From an archaeon (GTDB taxonomy: Archaea; Iainarchaeota; Iainarchaeia; Iainarchaeales; GCA-2688035): a stretch of 5,810 nucleotides of DNA. The stretch covers positions 1 to 5,810 of the forward strand of contig JAUWWX010000066.1 in the NCBI GenBank assembly GCA_030616665.1, given 5' to 3'. Within the stretch, counting starts at the first letter, position 1; every line of letters begins with the position of its first letter. Below are positions 1 through 5,810 of this stretch, piece by piece. The position numbers and the translations under genes were made by a program. The notes beneath the pieces were generated by a model. The model was given only the letters and a program-made list of their open reading frames with translations. It was not told the DNA's origin and did no database searches.

Positions 1-1
1 G

Positions 2-1255
2 GAAGACTACTGCAAATTCCACTACCCTGAAAAAGACCTTTCAGAACACGCAGACATTATTACAAAAAAACTCGAAGAAAACCCGCACTATCTTGAAGAG
101 AAAAGAGAACAGTACAACAGGGAGGTTGCAGAACTTGAAGCAGGTTTCAGGCTTGCGAAAGAAAAAAGCAGTGAGATGGCAGACGCAGAGCTTTTTGAAA
201 TTCTGCCAAGGCTTGAAATTGCCCTGGAAAACGCCCTCGGGATAGCCCACATTATTGAAGGCATCTCCATAAGGCTTGAAAAAAACCTTTACGACGCACT
301 TGGAAAAAAAACATCCGGCAAAGAACTGAACAAAGATTATTCAACAATTGCCGCACCACTAACTAGGTCATTCCTCTCAAAAAAAGAGGAAAGATTGTGG
401 CAGATAAAGAATGCACCCAAAGAAGAACAAGCAAAACTTGTAGAAAAATTCATTTCCGACTTTTTCTGGCTGAAAACAAACTTTGCAGGCAGCAAACAAT
501 TAACAAGCCATGAAATCTTTGAAGAGACAGAAAAGATGAAAGGCTTTCAAAAACCAGACTTTTCCGCCCTAAAAGAACAAAAAGAGGAATTGTTCAAAAA
601 ACACAGCTTTGGGGAGAAGGAAAAGCAGTGGCTGCAGTGGGCAGAAACTTTAACAGAGTGGCAGGACGACAGGAAGAAAAACATGTTCAGAGGCGTCTTT
701 GCACTTGATAGGGTGCTCCGAGAAATAAGCAAGAGGCACAAAATAGACCTGAAAAGCCTTCACTACCTGCTTCCAAGCGAAGTTCCAGAGGCGCTAAAAA
801 ATAAAACAGTGGAAAAGATTGCTGCGGAAAGAATCCAGGGCTGCATCTTTGTAAAAAAGCTTGGAAAACTGGCTTTCTTTGGAAAAGAGGACTTCCTGGA
901 ATTTGAAAAGGCTTTCAAAAAAGACCAGAACGATGAAGAGATACTGACAGGCATGAGCGCATCGCTCGGCACTGCAACAGGCCCTGTGAAAATCTGCACA
1001 ACTATTGAATCTCTTGAAAAGGTCAAGGAAGGAGACATTCTCGTGGCCTCAATGACAAGGCCGGAATTTGTGCTGGCAATGCAGAAGGCAGCCGCAATAG
1101 TTACGGATGAAGGCGGAATAACATGCCATGCAGCAATAGTAAGCAGAGAATTGGGAATTCCGTGCGTTGTCGCAACCAAAAACGCAACAAAGGTACTGAA
1201 AGATGGCGACATAGTGGAAGTGAAAGCCAATCACGGCTCAGTGAGAAAACTATGA
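2..1255 (+). CDS. Stand-alone PEP-utilizing (phosphohistidine swivel) domain protein, paralogue A, 5'-truncated by window edge
   Basis: The frame is open from the first bases, so the gene begins outside the window; 417 residues are visible. The ATG at 176 is probably internal, because the 58 codons before it align with the N-terminal region of the next gene. By that alignment roughly 45-50 residues are missing. The first ~310 visible residues are charged and probably helical, with FFWLKTN at about 154-160 and EWQDDRKK at 219-226, both shared with the neighbour. The last 101 residues form the mobile phosphohistidine domain of the PEP synthase/PPDK superfamily: GMSASLGTATG, then TRPEF, then DEGGITCHAAIVSRELGIP with the phospho-accepting His at 376 (codon 1127-1129), ending in the usual DGDIVEV-x5-G strand. 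In full enzymes this domain carries phosphate between an ATP-grasp site and a PEP/pyruvate barrel; neither is visible here. The domain call is firm. The reaction is unknown. No signal peptide or membrane segment is visible, so it is probably cytosolic. Confidence 0.85.
   Translation, partial: EDYCKFHYPEKDLSEHADIITKKLEENPHYLEEKREQYNREVAELEAGFRLAKEKSSEMADAELFEILPRLEIALENALGIAHIIEGISIRLEKNLYDALGKKTSGKELNKDYSTIAAPLTRSFLSKKEERLWQIKNAPKEEQAKLVEKFISDFFWLKTNFAGSKQLTSHEIFEETEKMKGFQKPDFSALKEQKEELFKKHSFGEKEKQWLQWAETLTEWQDDRKKNMFRGVFALDRVLREISKRHKIDLKSLHYLLPSEVPEALKNKTVEKIAAERIQGCIFVKKLGKLAFFGKEDFLEFEKAFKKDQNDEEILTGMSASLGTATGPVKICTTIESLEKVKEGDILVASMTRPEFVLAMQKAAAIVTDEGGITCHAAIVSRELGIPCVVATKNATKVLKDGDIVEVKANHGSVRKL
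1252..1255 (+). promoter_or_regulatory. ATGA stop/start overlap joining the two phosphohistidine genes
   Basis: The ATG of the second gene and the TGA of the first share bases. No good Shine-Dalgarno sequence lies just upstream (the 20 bases before are GC-poor and lack GGAGG or GGTGA). Translation by termination and reinitiation is therefore the simplest reading, which would keep the two paralogues at a linked dose. This overlap decides the start of the second gene. Confidence 0.7.
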
Positions 1256-2646
1256 CCCAGTTTCCAAAAATTTCTTTCAACAGCCCATATACGCAAAAAG
1301 GCAAGATGAATGTTTTCCAGGGAATGTTTCCGGCAAAAGGCTATACTACATTCAGCGTTTTCGATTTTGGAAGGGAATTCAAGCCCATGCTTGCAACAAT
1401 AATTCAGGGAATGGGCCAATGGGTTTTTGAGGAATCAGAATTCAATGAATTGGCGAAAATGTACGCCAAAAAGCTGGGAGAAAAAGTCGCATTCAAAGAA
1501 CGCTTTGGAAAATGGATGCAGATCTGCAAAAGAATTGAGGGCTTTACAGCAGAGGTGAATGAAAAAGACTTGTCAAAGCTCTCAGAAGACCAAATAAAGC
1601 ATCTTTTTGAAGAACTAAGGAAAACCATAGCAGAGTTCTGGAACTACAGCATGTTCACAGAGATGTTTGACGCCGGCTACGATGCAGAAGACCTTGAAAG
1701 AATCAACAAAGGTCTTGGCTTAAGCCGAAAAGAAATACAGGTTATGATAACACCGACAAAACCGACTTACGTCAAAGAACACAAACAAACACTCTACGAT
1801 TTGCTTGAAAACCCAAGTGAAGAAAAAAAGCAAGCCTTCTTGAAAAAATTCTTCTGGATAAAAACAGACTACACAGAAACAGGGAAGTACACTGAAAAAG
1901 ACTTAGAGCAAGAACTTGCAGAACTCAAAAAGGGTAATTGGGAAAAAGAAAAACAAGAACTTTTGAAATTCTCCAAGGAAATTGAAACACAGCAATCAGA
2001 AATACTGAAATCTAAGGGTCTTGAAGAAAATCCATTTTGGTTTTACAAAGAGCTCACATTTTGGCGTGACGAAAGAAAAAGATACAATTACATGTCGTTA
2101 TTTGCAGCAACACAGCTTGCATTAGAGGTTCTAAAAAGAAAAGGCTTTGAAAAGCACTTGAATGTACTGATGCCAAACGAACTCTTTTCCCTGCCGAAAA
2201 AACAAGAACTGGAAAAAAGAGAAAAAAATGGGGTTATTGCCATTGTGTCAGGTAAAAAAATAGAATTATACGCTGAACCTGATGCAGAAGAAAAACTGGA
2301 AGAAAAATTAGGCAACCAAGAGACAAAAGGCTACTTAAGGGGCATGAGCGCCTCAATCGGAACAGCCACAGGAAAAGCAAAAATCATTCTTTCACCAAAA
2401 GACTTTCACAAAATGCAGGAAGGAAACATTTTAGTGGCTCCAGCCACCAGGCCAGAGTACGTGCCAATAATGCAAAAAGCAGCAGCTATCGTGACAGACG
2501 AAGGCGGCATTACATGCCACGCCGCCATAGTAAGCAGGGAATTTGGAAAGCCTTGTGTGGTGGGAACAAAGATTGCCACAAAAGTGTTTAAAGACAATGA
2601 CTTACTGGAAGTAAGAGCAAACCATGGCCTTGTGAAAAAACTTTGA
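1252..2646 (+). CDS. Stand-alone PEP-utilizing (phosphohistidine swivel) domain protein, paralogue B, complete
   Basis: This gene codes for 464 residues starting MTQFPKISF. I chose the ATG at 1252 because it overlaps the upstream stop (ATGA). The frame is open further upstream, to an ATG at 1123, but that stretch lies inside the catalytic core of the first gene. Residues 1-~360 are mostly charged and helical, with FFWIKTD at 200-206, FWRDERKR at 270-277 and LMPNEL at 306-311. The last two resemble the helical segment that precedes the His domain in rifampin phosphotransferase and PEP-synthase-like enzymes. Residues 364-464 are the swivel domain (GMSASIGTATG, ATRPEY, DEGGITCHAAIVSRE) with His423 as the predicted phospho-carrier. 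There is no ATP-grasp domain and no TIM barrel; full PEP synthase is near 800 residues. The last 101 residues match paralogue A at about 71 positions by hand count, while the N-terminal part is far less similar. It is very likely co-translated with A. Whether it acts in carbon metabolism, protein phosphotransfer or antibiotic modification cannot be told from sequence. Confidence 0.88.
   Translation: MTQFPKISFNSPYTQKGKMNVFQGMFPAKGYTTFSVFDFGREFKPMLATIIQGMGQWVFEESEFNELAKMYAKKLGEKVAFKERFGKWMQICKRIEGFTAEVNEKDLSKLSEDQIKHLFEELRKTIAEFWNYSMFTEMFDAGYDAEDLERINKGLGLSRKEIQVMITPTKPTYVKEHKQTLYDLLENPSEEKKQAFLKKFFWIKTDYTETGKYTEKDLEQELAELKKGNWEKEKQELLKFSKEIETQQSEILKSKGLEENPFWFYKELTFWRDERKRYNYMSLFAATQLALEVLKRKGFEKHLNVLMPNELFSLPKKQELEKREKNGVIAIVSGKKIELYAEPDAEEKLEEKLGNQETKGYLRGMSASIGTATGKAKIILSPKDFHKMQEGNILVAPATRPEYVPIMQKAAAIVTDEGGITCHAAIVSREFGKPCVVGTKIATKVFKDNDLLEVRANHGLVKKL
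2635..2640 (-). terminator. Possible T-run terminator for the minus-strand genes
   Basis: On the minus strand a run of six T lies 17 nt past the stop of the HTH/LAGLIDADG gene. Archaeal RNA polymerase can stop at short T-runs without a hairpin. The run lies inside the last codons of the convergent gene (AAA-AAA, Lys-Lys), so it may simply be coding sequence. I see no hairpin beside it. Confidence 0.25.
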
Positions 2647-2657
2647 GAGAAGAACCA

Positions 2658-3668
2658 TTAGCTTTGGGAAATCATGCTGTCAAGCACCTTTGCTTTTCTT
2701 GGGTCCCTGAAGCCTATTTCTTTCCTGAATTTCCCAAGACTTGTCTTTGGAATGAAAACCTCGTAAACTTTTCCCCTTAGGTAAAGAGTGTCCTTCTTGA
2801 ACTCACTCCATTTCCCTTTCCTTGAAAGGATTGGGCCGCCTCTTGGATTGTTTTTTATTCCGAATTCCGACAAAATCTTTGAAAGATAGTCCTTCAATTC
2901 CCTGTTTTTTGTCTTGAAGCGAATTCCCCCGGTCTGTGTTTTCCTGCCAGGCTTTTTTCTCTGGAAAGGAAAAGCGTTGGAGTCAACCAATGCCATTGCA
3001 AACTGCTTTCTGGCTTCCTTCTCCTTCAAGAATTTATGTGGAATGTGGCTTCCAAATAAGGTTGCTTTATTGAGAAAGGAAGCAACTTGCACAGAGCTTG
3101 CCTTGTCTTCTGCGGCAGTAAAGCGGTCCATTTTACGGTTCCTCGACTTCATATGGTATGCAAAAACCTCTTTTTGAGCGTTTCTGAGTTCTCGTTCAAC
3201 CGAACCGCTTTTCACGGAGGAAAGGATGGTCACACTACCACGCTTGTTAACATATGATGAAAGGTGCCCTGTCATTCTTACACCAAGAACATACCCAATT
3301 TTTGGGTTTTTCAGGCCAGCTTCACTCAGGTGCTTTAAGCGCTGGTCCACGCTGGAATGAATATAATTTGGTGAAATTATCTTCGGAAGGTGTCTGCCAT
3401 GCCACCATCGGCCCAGGGTTCCGGGTGGAATGCCTTGGCTTGCCGCAACCACATTAACCTGCTCTCCGGCATTAAGCCTGTCAAACAAGCCCTTTAGCAA
3501 AAGGAACTTTTCTTGCATCTCATGCAGCCTTTTCCTCTGCATTTCTGCAGGAAGCCCCTTCCAAGCATAGGCTTGAAGGTATAGCTCCCGCAGGTCTGAA
3601 AACCGAAGAGGCTCTTTGCCTCTACTGAAACGAAGCTTTATATCGCCCTTAGGACGCCTTTTTGGCAT
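2658..3668 (-). CDS. HTH plus degenerate LAGLIDADG-type DNA-binding protein
   Basis: This gene codes for 336 lysine- and arginine-rich residues from an ATG at 3668. Residues about 68-96 look like a helix-turn-helix: VNVVAASQGIPPGTLGRWW followed by HGRHLP, the usual Ala-x3-Gly-x5-Leu-x2-Trp spacing of site-recognition HTHs. Two segments then fit the two halves of a LAGLIDADG fold. The first is GYVLGVRMTGH at 125-135, followed by a beta-like stretch. The second is FAMALVDSNAF at 223-233, followed by GGIRFKTKNRELKDYLSKIL and EFGI. The end (VYEVFIPK, then LGKFRKEIGF and a Lys-rich helix, 301-330) matches the usual closing strand and IGF helix of archaeal LAGLIDADG endonucleases. In active enzymes each motif ends in a metal-binding acidic residue; here those positions read Thr133 and Asn231, so cleavage is doubtful. 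It could be a decayed free-standing homing endonuclease or a regulator. It sits 29 nt after acs on the same strand. The fold call is by eye and moderate. Confidence 0.65.
   Translation of the reverse strand: MPKRRPKGDIKLRFSRGKEPLRFSDLRELYLQAYAWKGLPAEMQRKRLHEMQEKFLLLKGLFDRLNAGEQVNVVAASQGIPPGTLGRWWHGRHLPKIISPNYIHSSVDQRLKHLSEAGLKNPKIGYVLGVRMTGHLSSYVNKRGSVTILSSVKSGSVERELRNAQKEVFAYHMKSRNRKMDRFTAAEDKASSVQVASFLNKATLFGSHIPHKFLKEKEARKQFAMALVDSNAFPFQRKKPGRKTQTGGIRFKTKNRELKDYLSKILSEFGIKNNPRGGPILSRKGKWSEFKKDTLYLRGKVYEVFIPKTSLGKFRKEIGFRDPRKAKVLDSMISQS
2688..2700 (+). terminator. Possible pyrimidine-rich stop signal for the plus-strand pair
   Basis: The plus strand reads CTTTGCTTTTCTT about 40 nt past the stop of the second phosphohistidine gene. 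It has T-clusters of the kind that end archaeal transcripts, and no clear hairpin. It lies inside the 3' end of the convergent gene, where Lys codons on the other strand make such T-clusters common, so support is weak. Confidence 0.15.
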
Positions 3669-3689
3669 ATGTAATAATTAGGAAGAGGC

Positions 3690-3697
3690 TATTAAAA
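3690..3697 (-). promoter_or_regulatory. Possible TATA-like box for the HTH/LAGLIDADG gene
   Basis: Read on the minus strand, TTTTAATA lies just after the acs stop codon, centred about 25 nt before the ATG at 3668. That is the usual distance from an archaeal TATA box to the transcription start, so a leaderless transcript starting at or beside the ATG is possible. The sequence between box and ATG is AT-rich and pyrimidine-rich with no Shine-Dalgarno. The gene could equally be read from an acs transcript, since the gap is only 29 nt. An AT-rich match of this length is weak evidence. Confidence 0.3.
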
Positions 3698-5671
3698 TTA
3701 CTTTCTCTTATAGCCAACAACCTTCTTCAAGTAGCCAACTATTTCAGGATTCTGCAGCGTGCTTGCATCCCCCAATTTTTCGTTGACAAGCATGCTCTTC
3801 AGGAAGCGCCTCATTATCTTGCCACTTCTTGTTTTGGGCAAGCCCTTTACGAAGAAAACCTGGTGCGGCTTTGCAGTTGGGCCAATCTCTTTTCTAACCT
3901 GCTTCACTATGCTGGCCTCAACCTCTGGCGATGGCTTGACACCAGGCCTTAGGACAACGAAGGCAACCGGAACCTGGCCCCTGATCTCGTCAGGCTTTGG
4001 GACAACAGCAGACACTATGACCTCCGGATGAGAGGTAATTGCGTCCTCTATCTCTGCGCTGGACAAGCGGTGGCCGGCAACCTTCATCACGTCATCCACC
4101 CTGCCAGTAACCCTGATATTGTGCTTGTCAAACCACTTAGCGCCATCGCTTGTGTAATAGACCTTAGGGCCATACTCTCTCCAATAAGTGTCGCGATACT
4201 TCTTTGGATTCTTCCAAACACCTCTAAGCAGTCCAGGAGGAAAAGGGGGCTTGAAGACAAGGTAGCCTGTCCGGCCTTTTTTCACAGGCTTCCCTTTCTC
4301 GTCTAAGATTTCTGCCCTCGTTCCAGGGAATGGCCTGCCTGCAACGGTTGCTATGAAAGGACCTATTCCAGGCAGTGCGTTCACCAGAGTGCCGCCTGTT
4401 TCGGTCTGCCACCAGGTGTCAATAACCGGGCACCTGCCATTGCCAATGCAGCCAAAATACCAAAGCCATGTTTCTAGGTCAATGGGCTCGCCAACCGTTC
4501 CCAAAATCCTCAGTGTGGAAAGGTCATATCCCTTTGTTAACTCGCAGCCCATTTTCTTGAACATCCTTATTGCTGTTGGCGCAGTGTAGAAAACGCTTAC
4601 GTCAAACTTGTCTGCAATCTTCCAAAGCCTGCCCCAGTTAGGCATGTCTGGCGAGCCCTCATAGATGACCATCGTCGCACCAACAGACAATGGACCATAA
4701 CAATTGTAGGTGTGGCCGGTAATCCAGCCTACGTCGGCAGTGCACCAGAAAACGTCATCCTCATGCAAGTCAAAGTCCCAGAGAGTAGTCCAATAAGCCT
4801 GCGTCAAGTAGCCAGCAGTGTCGTGTATTACGCCCTTTGGCTTGCCTGTTGTTCCACTTGTGTAAAGAAGGAATAGTGGCGTGTTTGATTCTACTGGAAC
4901 TGGCTTGCTGTCCTCGCTTGCCTTTGCCATTAGCTCGTGGTACCAGTAGTCGCGGCCTTTTCGCATTGGCAGTTTGAGCTCATCCTTGCCAGTAAACCTT
5001 TTCACCACAACAACCTTTTTCACTGTTTTTGCCTTTGCTGCAACGTCAGCCTGCTTTTTCAGGTTTATCTGCTTTCCCCTTCGCCAATAGCCGTCGCATG
5101 TTACAAGCACTTTTGCTCCGCAATCCTCAACCCTTTTCCTGAAGTTTATTCCACTGAAGGCCGAGAAGACAATGCTGTGCACTGCTCCAATTCTGGCACA
5201 AGCAAGCATTGAAACCATTACCTCCGGAATCATGGGCAAGTAAATGCCAACCCTGTCTCCTTTCTTGACGCCAAGCTTTTTTAAAACATTTGAGAACTTG
5301 CAGACTTCCCTGTAAAGGCCCCTGTAGGTAATCTTTCGCTCCCTTTCCTCCAATGGCTCTGACTCCCAAATAATCGCAACCTTGTTTCCCTTGTCCTTCA
5401 AATGCCTGTCAAGGCAGTTGTAGCTCGCGTTTAATTTGCCTCCCAAAAACCATTTGAAGTAAGGCGGTTTTGACTCATAAACCTTTTTCCATTCCTTGAA
5501 CCAGTCAAGGCCGTCTCTTGCGAGACAAGCCCAGAAGTCCATTGGGTTTTTGGCAGCATCTTTGTAAAAGCGGTCAGTACCAACCCATGCCCTTTCCCTC
5601 ATCTCAACCGAGGGCCAGAAAACGTTTCGCTTATTTTTGTCCCTAACAACCCACTTTTCTTTTTTTGCCAT
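3698..5671 (-). CDS. acs: Acetyl-CoA synthetase, AMP-forming (acetate--CoA ligase)
   Basis: The enzyme activates acetate in the cytosol: acetate, ATP and CoA give acetyl-CoA, AMP and PPi through an acetyl-adenylate. At 657 residues it is close to the usual ~650 for Acs. Adenylate-forming motifs appear in order: phosphate loop YTSGTTGKPKG at 270-280; GWITGHTY at 315-322; VGEP at 393-396; DTWWQTETGG at 418-427; ribose-binding Asp509 in TSDGAKW; hinge GRVDDVMKVAGHRLSSAEIE at 523-542; and PKTRSGKIMRR at 612-622. Lys618 in the last motif is the catalytic Lys that is reversibly acetylated in bacterial homologues. The acetate pocket is of acetyl type: Ile317, Thr318, Val393 and Trp421 line up with the known pocket residues, and the Trp favours acetate over longer acyl groups. 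Start: the ATG at 5671 (MAKKEKW) is preferred over an in-frame TTG at 5683, because it has a TATA-like box at leaderless spacing. TSDGAKWFDKHNIRV departs from the common GDGARRDEDGYYWI but keeps the key Asp. The gene lies downstream of hppA. Confidence 0.96.
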   Translation of the reverse strand: MAKKEKWVVRDKNKRNVFWPSVEMRERAWVGTDRFYKDAAKNPMDFWACLARDGLDWFKEWKKVYESKPPYFKWFLGGKLNASYNCLDRHLKDKGNKVAIIWESEPLEERERKITYRGLYREVCKFSNVLKKLGVKKGDRVGIYLPMIPEVMVSMLACARIGAVHSIVFSAFSGINFRKRVEDCGAKVLVTCDGYWRRGKQINLKKQADVAAKAKTVKKVVVVKRFTGKDELKLPMRKGRDYWYHELMAKASEDSKPVPVESNTPLFLLYTSGTTGKPKGVIHDTAGYLTQAYWTTLWDFDLHEDDVFWCTADVGWITGHTYNCYGPLSVGATMVIYEGSPDMPNWGRLWKIADKFDVSVFYTAPTAIRMFKKMGCELTKGYDLSTLRILGTVGEPIDLETWLWYFGCIGNGRCPVIDTWWQTETGGTLVNALPGIGPFIATVAGRPFPGTRAEILDEKGKPVKKGRTGYLVFKPPFPPGLLRGVWKNPKKYRDTYWREYGPKVYYTSDGAKWFDKHNIRVTGRVDDVMKVAGHRLSSAEIEDAITSHPEVIVSAVVPKPDEIRGQVPVAFVVLRPGVKPSPEVEASIVKQVRKEIGPTAKPHQVFFVKGLPKTRSGKIMRRFLKSMLVNEKLGDASTLQNPEIVGYLKKVVGYKRK

Positions 5672-5691
5672 AACAAACCACAAGAAGAATG

Positions 5692-5707
5692 CTTTAAATG
5701 TTTAAAT
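5692..5707 (-). promoter_or_regulatory. Probable TATA-box region of acs, leaderless start
   Basis: On the minus strand, two TTTAAA cores sit back to back (TATTTAAAC then ATTTAAAG). The nearer is centred about 25 nt before the ATG at 5671, so transcription would start at or next to that codon. No Shine-Dalgarno is present between box and ATG (TTCTTCTTGTGGTTTGTT). The farther core overlaps the last codons and stop of hppA. This suggests that acs can be transcribed on its own as well as, possibly, by read-through from hppA. The motif is simple and the region AT-rich, so this is a candidate only. Confidence 0.45.
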
Positions 5708-5810
5708 AATTAATGGCACCACAATAAGCGAAACAATGGTCATCAACTTTATCAAAATATTCAGGCTTGGCCCAGAGGTATCCTTGAACGGGTCACCAAC
5801 AGTGTCTCCA
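5702..5810 (-). CDS. hppA: Membrane-bound ion-translocating pyrophosphatase, C-terminal end only
   Basis: The minus strand is open from the right window edge to a TAA at 5702-5704, giving 35 residues of a gene that begins outside the window. They contain DTVGDPFKDTSGPSLN followed by ILIKLMTIVSL and a hydrophobic tail ending VPLII. This is the highly conserved C-terminus of membrane pyrophosphatases: the last acidic/Lys loop that helps form the PPi site, then the final membrane helix. Family members are about 700 residues long with about 16 membrane helices, and couple PPi hydrolysis to H+ or Na+ export. The visible piece cannot tell H+ from Na+ pumps or K+-dependent from independent types. 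The stop lies 30 nt before the acs ATG on the same strand, which fits a shared transcript or at least a functional pair. Confidence 0.9.
   Translation of the reverse strand, partial: GDTVGDPFKDTSGPSLNILIKLMTIVSLIVVPLII

Noticed and set aside
176..178. ATG 176 as the true start of the first gene
   Set aside because: The frame stays open to the window edge, and the residues before it align with the N-terminal region of the paralogue, including the spacing to FFWLKTN.
304..311. Run of eight A in the first gene as a programmed slippage site
   Set aside because: The protein stays in one frame and aligns with its paralogue on both sides. Lys-rich A-runs are common throughout this DNA.
763..1230. 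155-codon open frame on the minus strand opposite the swivel domain of the first gene
   Set aside because: It lies fully antisense to the conserved His-domain coding sequence, and its translation is a Ser/Phe/Ala-rich shadow with no recognisable motif. A similar shadow appears opposite the paralogous domain at 2406-2597, as expected from shared sense codons.
1123..1251. Longer N-terminus for the second phosphohistidine gene, starting at ATG 1123
   Set aside because: The extra 43 codons overlap the catalytic core of the first gene in another frame and read as low-complexity Arg/Ser/Lys/Gln. The ATGA overlap at 1252 is the natural start.
4028..5212. Several 80-92 codon plus-strand frames opposite acs
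   Set aside because: They lie antisense to strongly conserved acs motifs and show no domain, no start signal and no homology I can recognise.
5672..5683. TTG at 5683 as the acs start, adding MWFV
   Set aside because: An ATG follows four codons later with better spacing to the TATA-like box, and the added residues are not a recognisable part of Acs. Not excluded outright.
1..5810. tRNA, rRNA, CRISPR array, insertion sequence or riboswitch
   Set aside because: I looked for cloverleaf ends, spaced repeats, terminal inverted repeats and transposase motifs on both strands and saw none. Nearly all bases are taken up by the five genes.

Overview
The window looks archaeal, most likely from a DPANN-type or other small-genome lineage, though I cannot name a taxon. 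The grounds are indirect. Two genes start without any Shine-Dalgarno sequence but with a TATA-like box about 25 nt upstream of the ATG. There is an HTH plus LAGLIDADG-type protein. There is also a tandem pair of stand-alone PEP-synthase-type phosphohistidine domain proteins. The DNA is gene-dense with gaps of about 10-30 nt, and there is no non-coding stretch over 300 bases.

Left half (+ strand, 2-2646): two paralogous genes overlap by ATGA. Each codes for a long helical N-terminal region followed by a C-terminal swivelling phosphohistidine domain of the PEP synthase / PPDK / rifampin phosphotransferase superfamily (motif GGITCHAAIVSRE, with the phospho-accepting His). The second gene has neither the ATP-grasp domain nor the PEP/pyruvate-binding barrel. 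The visible part of the first lacks them too. The first gene is cut by the left window edge.

Right half (- strand, 5810 down to 2658), in transcription order: the last 35 codons of a membrane-bound ion-pumping pyrophosphatase (hppA), then a full AMP-forming acetyl-CoA synthetase (acs), then a 336-residue protein with an N-terminal HTH-like segment and a LAGLIDADG-type fold. Both positions that normally carry the metal-binding acidic residue in that fold appear replaced. The two blocks converge, with 11 nt between stop codons.

Functional reading: acs converts acetate, ATP and CoA to acetyl-CoA, AMP and PPi. A membrane pyrophosphatase encoded directly upstream would remove the PPi, pull the reaction forward and store its energy as an ion gradient. 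The degenerate LAGLIDADG protein directly after acs could be a decayed mobile nuclease or a domesticated DNA-binding regulator. The phosphohistidine pair may belong to a split phosphotransfer system whose nucleotide-binding partner lies outside the window. The acetate/PPi link follows from known enzymology; the last two ideas are inference.
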